From NCBI GenBank assembly GCA_002763895.1, contig NSLH01000014.1, positions 1 through 64,000 of the forward strand: a stretch of DNA of 64,000 nt, written 5' to 3'. Below, piece after piece: positions 1-11,038 of this stretch (within the stretch, counting starts at the first letter, position 1; every line of letters begins with the position of its first letter). The position numbers and the translations under genes were made by a program. The notes beneath the pieces were generated by a model. That model was given only the letters and a program-made list of their open reading frames with translations, was not told the DNA's origin and did not search any database. The stretch comes from [Chlorobium] sp. 445 (GTDB taxonomy: Bacteria > Bacteroidota > Chlorobiia > Chlorobiales > Thermochlorobacteraceae).

Positions 1-196
1 AGAGTTTCGTGCGTCCGTCGTCGCGTGTCGTCAGAAATCCTGCTTCAGTTAGTCGATTGAGCTCAACGCGCACGGCGTTGGTGGATTCACCAAACTCTTC
101 GGCAAGTCCGCGCAAATAGGCTCGCGTCTCTTGATTGAGGAAAAACTTCAAGAGCAGTTTGATGCGCGTTTTTGATGTTACCAACGAGTCTAACAC
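1..196 (-). CDS. Winged-helix transcriptional regulator (partial, C-terminus off the left edge)
   Basis: Only the N-terminal 65 codons are in the window. Reading leftwards from a GTG at 196 gives MLDSLVTSKTRIKLLLKFFL, followed by a helix-turn-helix region (LAEEFGESTNAVRVELNRL) and a wing (GFLTTRDDGRTKL). This N-terminus is characteristic of small winged-helix regulators found near polysaccharide and transport loci in Bacteroidota/Chlorobi; that association is recalled family knowledge. A role in DNA binding is well supported, but the target is unknown. Direct and inverted repeats lie immediately upstream (202-251) and could be its own operator. It is divergent from gltX. Confidence 0.7.
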   Translation of the reverse strand, partial: MLDSLVTSKTRIKLLLKFFLNQETRAYLRGLAEEFGESTNAVRVELNRLTEAGFLTTRDDGRTKL

Positions 197-201
197 GAAA
201 G

Positions 202-251
202 CAATGATTTAGAGTAACGAATCAATGATTTATTGAGTAACAAATTTACTC
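202..251. promoter_or_regulatory. Repeat-rich candidate operator upstream of the winged-helix gene
   Basis: A 10-bp direct repeat CAATGATTTA occurs at 202-211 and 223-232, 21 bp apart (two helical turns). Each copy is followed by GAGTAAC (212-218, 235-241). The second GAGTAA forms an inverted repeat with TTACTC (235-240 and 246-251). A further GAGTAAC lies at 306-312. The placement directly before the GTG start of the regulator suggests autoregulation, which is inference. Confidence 0.35.
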
Positions 252-399
252 TAAACTATTCTCTTTTGCAAGACCCATTTCGTGTACTTATTTTCTCTTA
301 GTTTTGAGTAACTGAAGCAGGCACTTACTTGCGGACACACGATTTCCTGCCGTTTTTGTATGTTTGTATTTCTTTTCCAAGCAAATTCAACGTAACATC

Positions 400-1905
400 A
401 TGATGGTTCGCACTCGCTTTGCGCCCTCGCCTACAGGCTATGTGCATGTAGGCGGTTTGAGAACTGCACTCTATAACTATCTCTTTGCTAAGAAGCATGG
501 CGGTAAATTTATCCTACGCATTGAGGATACTGACCAGACCCGACTCGTAGAGGGCGCAACTGAAGGCATTATTCATGTCTTGGAATGGGCTGGCATTATC
601 CCTGACGAAAGTCCCGCACATGGTGGTGATTTCGGTCCTTATGTTCAATCGCAGCGCCTTCATTTCTACAAGCACTACTGCGATGAACTCATTGCTAAGG
701 GGCACGCTTACTATGCTTTTGAGACGCCCGAAGAGCTCGAGGAAATGCGCAAATTGCAAATGAAACAAGGTCTGCAGCCAAAGTATAACCGCAAGTGGCT
801 CCCTGAATCGCTGGGCGGAACCATGCCTGAAAGCAAAATCAAACAAGCTTTGGAATCAGGTATTCCGAAAGTGGTGCGCATGAAGGTTCCTGACCACATC
901 ACGATTAGAGTTAATGATGTGATTCGTGGCGTTGTTGAATTTGACTCTTCAGTTATCGATGACCAAGTTCTGCTTAAAGCTGATGGATTTCCAACCTATC
1001 ACCTTGCCGTCGTCGTTGATGATCACTTGATGCAGATCTCTCATGTCATTCGCGGCGAAGAGTGGCTCTCTTCTACACCGAAGCATGTTCTGCTCTATGA
1101 ATTCTTTGGCTGGGAAAAGCCAACCTATGCACATGTGCCGCTCTTGCTCAACCCTGACCGCACGAAACTCTCTAAACGACAGGGCGATGTGGCAGTAGAA
1201 GACTACATCAAGAAGGGATATAGCAAAGAGGCACTGGTCAATTTCGTTGCGCTGCTGGGCTGGAACCCAGGCAGCGGTTCTGAGCAAGAAATCTTTACCA
1301 TGGAAGAACTTCTAGAACAGTTTTCACTTGAGCATGTTGGCAAGTCAGGTGCCATTTTCAATTTGGAGAAACTTAGCTGGATTGAAAAGCAGCATATTCG
1401 TCGACTTTCCAACGCAGAACTTGCTCAGCGCATCAAACCTATCTTGCTTGAACATCTGCGCACAAAATCCACAGAAATGCCACTTGAGTTGATTACCAGC
1501 GACGCGTATCTCACACAAGTTGCTGAGCAAATGAAAGAGCGCGTAGATTTTATTCACGAATTCGTGACATTTAGCAGCTATTACTTCTTCGAGCCCGAGC
1601 AGTATGAGGAAGACGCTGTCAGAAAACGCTGGCAGCAGCAGACGAACACCTATCTTGCGGCTTTTGCAGAACGCTTACGCACCTTAGCGGATTTCACGGC
1701 AAGTAGCATTGAGCATGCTTTGAAGGAGTTTGCACAAACTCAAGGCATTAAAGTCTCAGACCTCGTGCATCCGATTCGTTTAGCAGTTACAGGCGTCAGT
1801 TTCGGCGCTAGTCTTTATCACATTTTGGAAACACTTGGTCGAGAGGCTGTTGTGCGTCGCCTTGAGCGTGCAATCTTGCGCATCAAACCAGAGGCCGTTG
1901 CATAA
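400..1905 (+). CDS. gltX: Glutamyl-tRNA synthetase
   Basis: Class I aminoacyl-tRNA synthetase that charges tRNA-Glu with glutamate in the cytoplasm. The N-terminus reads [20 protein letters not shown], with the HIGH-type motif as HVGG. The KMSKS motif appears as KLSKRQGD in the middle of the protein. The anticodon-binding helical domain fills the rest, and about 500 residues is normal. The open frame extends upstream to 364, but family alignment supports the ATG pair at 400/403, since [12 protein letters not shown] is the usual beginning. No clear Shine-Dalgarno is visible. A TAnnTTTG box (359-366) lies about 34 bases before the start. The gene is followed by a strong bidirectional terminator shared with clpP. 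Confidence 0.96.
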   Translation: MMVRTRFAPSPTGYVHVGGLRTALYNYLFAKKHGGKFILRIEDTDQTRLVEGATEGIIHVLEWAGIIPDESPAHGGDFGPYVQSQRLHFYKHYCDELIAKGHAYYAFETPEELEEMRKLQMKQGLQPKYNRKWLPESLGGTMPESKIKQALESGIPKVVRMKVPDHITIRVNDVIRGVVEFDSSVIDDQVLLKADGFPTYHLAVVVDDHLMQISHVIRGEEWLSSTPKHVLLYEFFGWEKPTYAHVPLLLNPDRTKLSKRQGDVAVEDYIKKGYSKEALVNFVALLGWNPGSGSEQEIFTMEELLEQFSLEHVGKSGAIFNLEKLSWIEKQHIRRLSNAELAQRIKPILLEHLRTKSTEMPLELITSDAYLTQVAEQMKERVDFIHEFVTFSSYYFFEPEQYEEDAVRKRWQQQTNTYLAAFAERLRTLADFTASSIEHALKEFAQTQGIKVSDLVHPIRLAVTGVSFGASLYHILETLGREAVVRRLERAILRIKPEAVA

Positions 1906-1939
1906 GAAGCAATGCAAGCGCTATGTAAGCTGTAAAATA

Positions 1940-1967
1940 AAAAAGCCACTACACTTAGTGGCTTTTT
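1940..1967. terminator. Bidirectional rho-independent terminator between gltX and clpP
   Basis: The stem GCCACTA (1945-1951) pairs with TAGTGGC (1956-1962) around a 4-base loop. Five A precede it and five T follow it, so it can stop transcription of both convergent genes. Confidence 0.9.
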
Positions 1968-1986
1968 CCGTTCATGACGATAACCC

Positions 1987-2676
1987 TTAGTTTTTCTTAT
2001 CGTTTGGCATCGGGCGTTTTTCGAAAATTTCGTCGATGATACCATATTCTTTAGCTTCCTGCGCGCTCATCCAGCGGTCACGTTCGGAATCTTGGTGCAC
2101 TTTCTCGACTGGCTGCCCTGTATGCTTTGCCAAAATTTCTTCTAGCATATGCCGTGTTCTTTCGATTTCTTTTGCCATGATAAGAATATCGGTTTCTTGA
2201 CCTTGCGCACCACCTGACGGCTGATGAATCATAATGCGCGCATGTGGCAATGAACCGCGCTTGCCTTTGGTACCTGCAGCCAAAAGAAAGGCCCCCATTG
2301 ATGCCGCCATGCCCACACAGACCGTTGAGATGTCAGGACGAATGAACTGCATGGTATCATAGACACCCAACCCTGCTGAGACACTACCGCCCGGAGAATT
2401 GATGTACATGTAGATGTCTCTTTCAGGATCTTCTGACTCTAGGAAGATCAGCTGTGCCATTACAAGGCTGGCAGAGTGATCGTCCACTACTGTTCCATAG
2501 AACACGATACGCTCGCGCAAGAGACGCGAAAAAATGTCAAAGGCTCGCTCGCCCCGTCCAGAGGTCTCGATCACCATAGGAACGAGCATGCTGCGTGTTT
2601 GATTGATGCTCTCCTCGAGTCTGGGATGATAGAGTTTTCTGAGATGATAGTCTAATCCGAAATTGATGTTTGCCAT
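1987..2676 (-). CDS. clpP: ATP-dependent Clp protease proteolytic subunit
   Basis: Serine peptidase of family S14 that forms the double-ring proteolytic chamber working with ClpX or ClpA. The catalytic triad is visible: Ser126 in GMAASMGAF, His151 in [10 protein letters not shown] and Asp200 in DSERDRWMS. The oligomerisation and substrate-strand region [11 protein letters not shown] is intact. The 229 residues include an N-terminal stretch of about 25 residues more than the mature E. coli enzyme, compatible with a propeptide. It lies 45 bases downstream of the TonB-domain lipoprotein gene on the same strand. Confidence 0.95.
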   Translation of the reverse strand: MANINFGLDYHLRKLYHPRLEESINQTRSMLVPMVIETSGRGERAFDIFSRLLRERIVFYGTVVDDHSASLVMAQLIFLESEDPERDIYMYINSPGGSVSAGLGVYDTMQFIRPDISTVCVGMAASMGAFLLAAGTKGKRGSLPHARIMIHQPSGGAQGQETDILIMAKEIERTRHMLEEILAKHTGQPVEKVHQDSERDRWMSAQEAKEYGIIDEIFEKRPMPNDKKN

Positions 2677-2721
2677 TGCTTGATGGGAAAGATGTTACAG
2701 AATTACAACTTAACAAAAAGC

Positions 2722-3308
2722 TTAGAACTGAATTTTGATTTTTTCGCTCTTATACTCTTTGAGTTCCGCAGCGTTCCAAGTCGGGAACTTTGTGCGATTG
2801 ATCACGGCACGCACTGCGTTAGCCGTTTGTTCATCTAAATCATTTTGCGACATATTGATTTGCTTGACCTTGCCGTCTGGTGCTACCACCACCGAAAATG
2901 CAACGGCACCGCCTGTCTTACCTAAGCGTGCTGCATTAGCTTTAACCGTTGGAATCAGTGTTTCCTGTAAGTTCTCCATCACTTCATCCAACATCGCGTA
3001 ATTAAACTTTGGTTTTGCAATTTCTGTGCCTCCTGCTTTATCCGCTTCAGGTGATGGGACATTGGTATAGGTTACTTTTTTTCAATTTGAATCTCATTAC
3101 TTCTTTGCTGTGGATCAGCAAGCGTCTTTTGATACTCTTCCATCAGTTTTTGTTGCGCAATGAGTGCGCTATCATCGGGGCGTTTTAAGCCCAAACCTTC
3201 ATCCTTTTTGCAACCAGCACAACCCGAGCAGCCTGTGTGTAGCCCTGCTGTTAGCGTCAGAATCAACGCGACTCCAAACATGGAGACAAAAGAAGTATTG
3301 CGTTTCAT
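2722..3308 (-). CDS. TonB C-terminal-domain lipoprotein, interrupted by a one-base frameshift
   Basis: Two reading frames join into one 195-residue protein. The N-terminal part (from ATG at 3308) has a lipoprotein signal ending in the lipobox LHTGC and a Cys-rich CSGCAGC stretch, then a polar linker ending EIQIEKK and a TAA at 3072-3074. The -1 frame continues without stops as VTYTNVPSPEADKAG and runs into a TonB/periplasmic energy-transducer C-terminal-like domain (GAVAFSVVVAPDGKVKQI ... FPTWNAAELK). The junction is a run of seven A on the coding strand (3076-3082), read as A AAA AAG. A one-base deletion in sequencing is the simplest explanation; programmed -1 frameshifting at a dnaX-like heptamer is possible. 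The C-terminal part begins with an in-frame ATG at 2994 but has no good ribosome site there. The function is probably an envelope lipoprotein; the partner is unknown. Confidence 0.65.
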
Positions 3309-3434
3309 ATGGCAAATGCGTGAAGAGTTTTCAAAAATTTTGATTGATAAAACCTTCAAACCCGAACATTAGCGAAATTACGACTTTCAATCAAACCAAA
3401 TACATTACGAATACATTAAACACTTCGTTGCATT

Positions 3435-3472
3435 AAAAATTGAGGGCTGACCTGCTGTTGCAAATCAGCCCT
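3435..3472 (-). terminator. Rho-independent terminator of groES-groEL
   Basis: The inverted repeat AGGGCTGA (3443-3450) and TCAGCCCT (3465-3472) is followed, on the minus strand, by CAATTTTTAA (T run opposite 3435-3439). It lies 38 bases past the groEL stop. Confidence 0.75.
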
Positions 3473-3509
3473 GCCTTTAGAGATGCGTGCCGTGCACTGC
3501 GTTGAGCGA

Positions 3510-5158
<1,649 letters not shown>

Positions 5159-5174
5159 TTAATTTTTTGAAAGT

Positions 5175-5462
5175 TTAGTTCAGAATGGCGAAGATGTCAC
5201 TTTCACGCATGATAAGGAACTCTTCACCGTCAATGGTAACTTCTGTGCCAGAATACTTGCCATACAGCACTTTCTGACCCACCTTTACTTGTGGCTTGAT
5301 CACCGTGCCGTTGTCCGAAGTTTTACCTTCGCCGACCGCCACAACTTCACCGTGCTGGGGTTTTTCTTTGCCTGTGTCAGGGATGTAAAGCCCGCCTTTT
5401 GTTTTTTCTTCTGCTGGAGCTGGACGAACAACCACACGATCTGCCAGAGGTTGCAGTTTCAT
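5175..5462 (-). CDS. groS: Co-chaperonin GroES
   Basis: 95 residues forming the heptameric lid of GroEL. It starts [20 protein letters not shown] and has the mobile-loop region [19 protein letters not shown] and the conserved [24 protein letters not shown] purine-rich GGAGG sits just before the ATG. It is the first gene of the groES-groEL operon, with a CIRCE element about 110 bases upstream of its start. Confidence 0.96.
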   Translation of the reverse strand: MKLQPLADRVVVRPAPAEEKTKGGLYIPDTGKEKPQHGEVVAVGEGKTSDNGTVIKPQVKVGQKVLYGKYSGTEVTIDGEEFLIMRESDIFAILN

Positions 5463-5572
5463 AGCTTTAGTCCTCCAAGTTTTGAGTTTGTGAAATTGTT
5501 ATCAAGATGATAAGAATCAAGAACTTTGAACTTGAGTGCTACAACGAAGAGCGTTTGGTAAAGTTTCAACTT

Positions 5573-5599
5573 TTAGCACTCACCATTGACGAGTGCTAA
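5573..5599 (-). promoter_or_regulatory. CIRCE operator (HrcA-binding heat-shock element)
   Basis: Perfect match to the CIRCE consensus: TTAGCACTC (5573-5581), nine-base spacer (5582-5590), GAGTGCTAA (5591-5599). CIRCE is the binding site of the HrcA repressor, so groES-groEL is predicted to be HrcA-repressed and heat-inducible. No hrcA is seen in the window. Confidence 0.95.
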
Positions 5600-5752
5600 A
5601 ATACAAAATCACTACAAGACCTGCAAGAGCAAGATTTAAGGTTTGTGCAAAAGTTTGTGGAAGTTTCCAAAAAATGGTACATTTGAGCTACCTCTGCTGC
5701 CCATCAAAACACCCTGTGTCGACTGCGATCACTAAAATTGGAGGTTTGCAAC

Positions 5753-5854
5753 ATGCAGAAAGCATCTCGTAAGTATCCTTCTGTCTCTCAAAAAGACATC
5801 ATAGAGTGCCTAATTCTTATTGTGCTTGTAACAGTATGGTGGATATTTAGCTAA
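5753..5854 (+). CDS. Candidate 33-residue single-span membrane peptide
   Basis: This ORF lies alone in the 587-base gap between divergent groES and the ABC ATPase gene. It has a strong Shine-Dalgarno GGAGG (5740-5744) eight bases before the ATG. The product has a basic, polar N-terminus (MQKASRKYPSVSQKD) followed by a hydrophobic helix (IIECLILIVLVTVWWIF) ending at the C-terminus, which would give an N-in single-pass topology. No family is recognised. The rest of the gap (5600-5752 and 5855-6049) shows no other gene, RNA or clear terminator. The ORF could be a chance one, but the start signal and composition argue for translation. Confidence 0.45.
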   Translation: MQKASRKYPSVSQKDIIECLILIVLVTVWWIFS

Positions 5855-6049
5855 ATTTTGCGCTCACTCTCCGTCATCTGACAACAGACCTATCACGCAC
5901 GTGCTACAGCGCTCACACTAACCTAATCGTCACATTTGCTTCTCACCTCTCTTGAGCCATAGGGCTTGCTCTCAATAGGCGCAATAATTATATTCTGACA
6001 AAGTTTTACCTGAGCAACAGAACCTTTCACTGCTTTCCGTTTTCCAACT

Positions 6050-7168
6050 ATGGCAACCGTGGTCTTAAACAATGTCGAGAAAATTTACGACGGCGGCGTG
6101 AAGGCTGTCGAACAGTTTAACTTAGAGATTGCCGACAAAGAATTCATCGTCATGGTCGGTCCCTCTGGCTGTGGCAAATCTACTACGCTGCGTATGATTG
6201 CTGGTCTAGAGAGCATTTCACGTGGCGACCTTTACATCGACAAAAAGCGCATGAATGATGTGCCACCTAAGGATCGCGACATTGCCATGGTATTTCAAAA
6301 TTATGCGCTCTACCCACACATGACTGTTTTCGAAAATATGGCGTTTGGATTAGAACTGCGCCGTATGCCAAAAGATGAAATCAAACGACGTGTTACTGAG
6401 GTTGCCAAATCCATTGGACTTCTTGAGTATCTTGATCGTAAGCCCAAAGCCTTATCTGGTGGTCAGCGTCAGCGTGTTGCCTTAGGGCGTGCCATTGTGC
6501 GCAATCCAAAAGTTTTTCTTTTCGATGAGCCGCTCTCGAACTTGGATGCTAAACTGCGTGTGCAAACCCGCACAGAAATCTCTCGCTTGCATCGACAACT
6601 GGGCGCCACGATGATTTATGTTACGCATGACCAAGTTGAAGCCATGACGATGGCAGACCGCATTGTCGTGATGAATAAGGGCAAGATTCAACAAGTTGAT
6701 ACACCGCTCAATCTTTACAACAAGCCTGCCAATAAATTTGTCGCCGGCTTCATTGGCAGTCCTGCTATGAATTTTATCAACGGCTCACTTTATCAAAACG
6801 GCACGCTTTGCTTCAGAGACAAATCAGGTATGCTTGATATGAGCTTACCACAAAAAGTGGCAGATAAACTGAAATCATACATCGGGAAAGATATCACGGT
6901 TGGCATTCGCCCGGAGGACATTCATACGGTAAACGAAACGGCACGCATTGCTGCCGCAGCGCGGGCAAAATTGCATCTTGATATTGTAGAGCCCATGGGC
7001 AATGAAATGTTCCTATATCTCCAATTACCTGCCGTGCAAGGCTCTGCACATCTTGTTGCACGCATTGATGCTCGCCAACCGCTCGAGCTTCGTGAAGATT
7101 TCGAGTGCGCTATTGATACAGAAAAAGCGCACTTTTTTGACAACGTAACAGAACAAGCACTCGTCTAA
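6050..7168 (+). CDS. ugpC: ABC transporter ATP-binding protein, UgpC/MalK/MsmX type
   Basis: ATPase subunit that powers import of sugars or glycerol-3-phosphate-like solutes by CUT1-family transporters. Visible are Walker [10 protein letters not shown] (residues 37-45), Q-loop [13 protein letters not shown], signature [15 protein letters not shown], Walker [17 protein letters not shown] and H-loop [12 protein letters not shown]-terminal TOBE/OB regulatory domain follows (GIRPEDIH), as in MalK. 372 residues is typical. No permease or binding protein gene is adjacent, so it may be a shared ATPase like MsmX. The stop overlaps the ATG of the next gene (TAATG). The substrate is not determined. Confidence 0.85.
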   Translation: MATVVLNNVEKIYDGGVKAVEQFNLEIADKEFIVMVGPSGCGKSTTLRMIAGLESISRGDLYIDKKRMNDVPPKDRDIAMVFQNYALYPHMTVFENMAFGLELRRMPKDEIKRRVTEVAKSIGLLEYLDRKPKALSGGQRQRVALGRAIVRNPKVFLFDEPLSNLDAKLRVQTRTEISRLHRQLGATMIYVTHDQVEAMTMADRIVVMNKGKIQQVDTPLNLYNKPANKFVAGFIGSPAMNFINGSLYQNGTLCFRDKSGMLDMSLPQKVADKLKSYIGKDITVGIRPEDIHTVNETARIAAAARAKLHLDIVEPMGNEMFLYLQLPAVQGSAHLVARIDARQPLELREDFECAIDTEKAHFFDNVTEQALV

Positions 7169-8225
7169 TGCAGAGACTACTTTACTTCCCCCGCTTTACA
7201 TTACTCATTCTCCCCTTCTTGTTTAACTCACTTGCCTATGGACAAATCACGCTGCATGCTGTTGGCGATGTGATGCTTGGCTCATACACCCCTCGTCAGA
7301 TTCTGCCTGCTAATGATGGTAAGTTTTTTGCTGACTCTATTGCGCGCTACCTTAAAGGTGCAGATATTGTCTTTGGTAATTTGGAAGGCACATTTGTCAA
7401 GCCAGACATGAAACCACAAAAGTGCACTGAGCCTTCACGCCGCGCTGGTCGTTGCTACGAATTTGGCATGCCCCCTACACTTGCACCCGTACTGCGCCAA
7501 ATGGGATTTAACGTGATGAGTCTGGATAACAATCATGTCAGCGACTACGGCGATGCGGCTTACCAATACTCTCAAATGCTGCTCTCCGAACAAGGCATTG
7601 CCTTTGCGCCCAAAAAAGGGCTTGCAGAGATGATTGTACGCGGGAAAAAATTGCTATTGTAGCGTTTGGATTTTCAGATGCTTCGTATCAAGTGAGTGAT
7701 CCTAAGCGTGCAGCGCAAGTTATCGATAGTGTCAAGAAACACTATGACTTAGTTATTGTCTCTTTTCACGGTGGGGCAGAAGGTAAAAACGCGCAGCATG
7801 TTGAAAATAAAACCGAAGTGTTCTACGGCGAAAATCGTGGTAACTTAATTGAGTTTGCACACAGTGTTATTGATGCTGGCGCCACGCTTGTTATTGGTCA
7901 CGGTCCGCATGTTCTACGTGCGCTGGAGCTTTACAAAAATAAGCTCATCATGTACTCGCTTGGCAATTTTCTGACCTATGGGAATATGAATATTCAAGGT
8001 ATCACAGGCATTGGTGCAATTGTGCAGGTTGAACTCGATGAGCAAACTGGGGATTTCAAGCAAGGCAGAATCATTCCAACGCAGCAGCTTGACCCTGGCT
8101 ACCCCGTCTATGACACTGAAAGACGTGCCATTGCCATCATCAAATCGCTTACTGCGTCTGATTTCCCACAAACGCCGCTTGTTATTATGGACGATGGCGT
8201 GCTCAACCCAAAACTCGTAAGGTAA
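7168..8225 (+). CDS. CapA-family (PGA_cap) metallophosphatase-like secreted protein, interrupted by a frameshift
   Basis: The protein has an N-terminal signal peptide (LLILPFLFNSLAYGQ), then the CapA/PgsA-type motifs HAVGDVMLG, FGNLEGTF and SLDNNHVSDYG. After FAPKKGLAEMIVRGKK the frame breaks at a run of six A (7645-7650). With a seventh A it reads IAIVAFGFSDASYQVSDP and continues with FHGGAEG and GHGPHVLRALELYKNKL to a normal end, 352 residues in total. In Gram-positives the family takes part in poly-gamma-glutamate capsule synthesis; in other bacteria its role is mostly undefined. It is translationally coupled to the ABC ATPase upstream, and polA starts seven bases downstream. Confidence 0.85.
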
Positions 8226-8232
8226 GTTTGCT

Positions 8233-11034
8233 ATGCCTAACAAAGCGCCCAATGTCCGCCCCACTTTATTTTTGCTTGATGGCATGGCGCTGATCTATCG
8301 TGCTTACTACGCCCTGATGCCGATGCGCATGCAAACCACAGAGGGTTTTCCCACCGGTGCGGCTTTTGGTTTTACCAACACGCTCATCAAACTCATTGAG
8401 CATTATAGCCCCGATTACATCGCTGTCGCCTTCGATAGCAAAGAGAAAACTTTCCGACATGAGAAATATCCAGACTACAAAGCCAACCGCCCACTGCCGC
8501 CCGATGATCTGTTGATGCAACTCGAGAAAATTTATGCTATCGTTGAAGGCTATGGTGTGAAAAGTCTCAAAATGCCCAGCTTTGAAGCCGATGACATTAT
8601 GGGCACGCTTGCTAAAAAGTTTGAAGCAGAATGCGATGTTTTTCTTGTTACACCCGACAAAGATTTTGCGCAACTAGTCAGCGAGCATATTCAAATTCTA
8701 AAGCCAGCTAAAGACAATGATGTTTTCGAGCGATATGGACGCAAGGAGATCAAAGAGAAGTATGGAGTTTATCCTGAGCAGTTCGTTGATATGCTTACGC
8801 TCATGGGCGATTCTTCAGACAATATCCCGGGCGTGGATGGTGTTGGACCTAAAACTGCGGCGGCACTGATCAATGAATACGGTTCGCTTGATGCGCTCTA
8901 TAAAAATCTCTCGCTCATCAAAAAGCCTAAACTGCGCGACAACCTGCTCAAAGCACAAGCGCAGCTCAAACTTAGCCGCTTTTTAGTTACCATTAAAACC
9001 GATTTGGACATCAACGAACCCTTAGAAAATTTTAGACAACAGCCGCCCGCTACAGACCTGCTCATCCCAGTTTTGGAGGAATTAGAATTCAAACAATTTC
9101 TTTTGCGGCTCAAACGCACCACGAGCCTTGCTGCAACTGATGCCAATGCAGCAGAAACCACCCTCCTTGACGATGATCTTTCATTTGACTTTGGTGCAAA
9201 TGTGAGTCAAGACTACACTAGTCAACTTCCGACGCCACAATCCGTTGGCAATTATGAGCTTATCAATACACCTGAAACCTTTTCGGACTTGTTGCAAAAA
9301 TTGAGCCGTGTCCGAGAGTTTGCACTTGACACGGAAACTACCAATCTCGACGCACTTGATGCTGAACTGGTCTGCATCTCCTTTGCACTTGCAGCCCGCG
9401 AAGCTTATGCTTTGGATTTTCGTCATACGCTCTCACTTACAGAAGCGCTGCAACGCTTGAAGCCTGTTTTGGAAAATCCAACGGTTCGTAAAGTTGGGCA
9501 GAACCTCAAGTATGATTATCTGGTGCTGAAAAATTATGGGATTACGCTTGCGCCCCCTTACTTCGACACGATGCTTGCTAGCTATGTACTTAACCCCGAT
9601 GAGCCGCACAACTTAGACGATATGGTTGAGCAGTACTTGAAGTTTCGCACCGTAAAGTATGATGAACTTGTCGGTACAGGCAAAGCACAAAAATCAATTT
9701 ATGATGTGCCACTTGACGACCTCAAAAACTATGCATGCCAAGATGCTGATATGGCACTGCAACTCAAAGCCGCTTTGCAAGAAAGACTCTTACTTGAGCC
9801 TGCCTTGCAGTACATTTGTCTAAATATTGAATTTCCATTGCTGCGCACACTTGCCGAAATGGAATACTCAGGGATTGCTATCGACACCAGCGTACTTAGC
9901 GAGATTTCTCTTGCTTTAGACACTGCAATTCAAGAAACGGCACAAGCCATCTATGCGGCTGCTGGTGAGACATTCAACATTGATTCCCCAAAGCAAATTG
10001 GTGAAGTGCTCTTCGAGAAAATGAAACTGCCTGCCAAAAAACGCACGAAAACAGGCTACTCCACCGATGTGCGCGTGCTCGAAGAACTTGCAGCAGAATT
10101 TCCAATTGCCAGCAAAATTTTGGAATACCGAAGTTTGCAGAAGTTGAAAAATACTTATGTTAATACTTTGCCTACGCTCATTCGCAAAAGGAGCGGCAAG
10201 GTGCACACCTCGTTCAATCAAAGCGTGGTGGCAACAGGGCGGCTTTCATCGTCGAATCCAAACTTGCAAAATATCCCTATTCGCACCGAACTGGGCAGAC
10301 AAATTCGTAAAGCCTTTGTGGCAAGCCGCCCAGATTACGCTTTGCTTTCGGCAGACTACTCACAAATCGAACTGCGTATTGCTGCAGAACTCTCTGGGGA
10401 TGAAACTATGCAGCGCGCATTCAAAAATGGTGAGGATATTCACAGTGCAACTGCCAAAATTATTTTCGAGACGGATCATATCACGAAAGATATGCGCCGT
10501 AAAGCCAAGGAGGTTAATTTCGGTGTGCTTTATGGGATTCAGCCGTTTGGTTTGGCGCAACGCCTCGACATTAGCCAAAGCGAAGCTAAAGCCATCATCG
10601 AGAACTACAAAGCCAAATACCCAAAGATTTTTGACTATCTCTCGCGTGTCTTGGAGCAAGCACGCACAAAAGGCTATGTAGAAACGGCTTTAGGTCGGCG
10701 GCGCTATTTTAGGGATATCAACCACAAGAATGTCTCGATTCGAAACGCTGCGGAGCGTGCTGCTATCAATGCTCCGATTCAAGGCACCGCAGCTGATATG
10801 ATTAAACTGGCAATGATTCAAATTGATGAAAGTTTGCATGCAAAGAACATGCAGTCAAAAATGGTCTTACAAGTGCATGATGAATTGCTCTTCGATGCAC
10901 CGAAGTCGGAATTAGATGCCCTCTCTACGCTTGTCAAAACTGAAATGATAGATGCAGCAGTGCGCGCTGGACTACAGCGTGTGCCTGTTGCCGTAGAAGT
11001 TGGAATTGGTGAAAATTGGTTAGCTGCACATTGA
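8233..11034 (+). CDS. polA: DNA polymerase I
   Basis: 933-residue repair and Okazaki-fragment polymerase with all three domains. The N-terminal 5'-3' exonuclease/FEN domain shows FLLDGMALIYRAYYA, PSFEADDIMGTLA and GDSSDNIPGVDGVGPKTA. The central 3'-5' exonuclease keeps its acidic residues (FALDTETTNLDALDAELV, GQNLKYDYLVL, YACQDADMAL), so proofreading looks intact. The polymerase domain has ATGRLSSSNPNLQNIPI, motif A DYSQIELRI, the O-helix region RRKAKEVNFGVLYG and motif C QVHDELLFD. It lies in a tight operon with capA-like and rsgA. Confidence 0.97.
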   Translation: MPNKAPNVRPTLFLLDGMALIYRAYYALMPMRMQTTEGFPTGAAFGFTNTLIKLIEHYSPDYIAVAFDSKEKTFRHEKYPDYKANRPLPPDDLLMQLEKIYAIVEGYGVKSLKMPSFEADDIMGTLAKKFEAECDVFLVTPDKDFAQLVSEHIQILKPAKDNDVFERYGRKEIKEKYGVYPEQFVDMLTLMGDSSDNIPGVDGVGPKTAAALINEYGSLDALYKNLSLIKKPKLRDNLLKAQAQLKLSRFLVTIKTDLDINEPLENFRQQPPATDLLIPVLEELEFKQFLLRLKRTTSLAATDANAAETTLLDDDLSFDFGANVSQDYTSQLPTPQSVGNYELINTPETFSDLLQKLSRVREFALDTETTNLDALDAELVCISFALAAREAYALDFRHTLSLTEALQRLKPVLENPTVRKVGQNLKYDYLVLKNYGITLAPPYFDTMLASYVLNPDEPHNLDDMVEQYLKFRTVKYDELVGTGKAQKSIYDVPLDDLKNYACQDADMALQLKAALQERLLLEPALQYICLNIEFPLLRTLAEMEYSGIAIDTSVLSEISLALDTAIQETAQAIYAAAGETFNIDSPKQIGEVLFEKMKLPAKKRTKTGYSTDVRVLEELAAEFPIASKILEYRSLQKLKNTYVNTLPTLIRKRSGKVHTSFNQSVVATGRLSSSNPNLQNIPIRTELGRQIRKAFVASRPDYALLSADYSQIELRIAAELSGDETMQRAFKNGEDIHSATAKIIFETDHITKDMRRKAKEVNFGVLYGIQPFGLAQRLDISQSEAKAIIENYKAKYPKIFDYLSRVLEQARTKGYVETALGRRRYFRDINHKNVSIRNAAERAAINAPIQGTAADMIKLAMIQIDESLHAKNMQSKMVLQVHDELLFDAPKSELDALSTLVKTEMIDAAVRAGLQRVPVAVEVGIGENWLAAH

Positions 11035-11038
11035 CGAT

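Noticed and set aside
7640-7665. Programmed frameshift in the CapA-like gene
   Set aside because: The G AAA AAA context is a poor slippery site, and adding one A restores a perfect family sequence; base-calling error is simpler.
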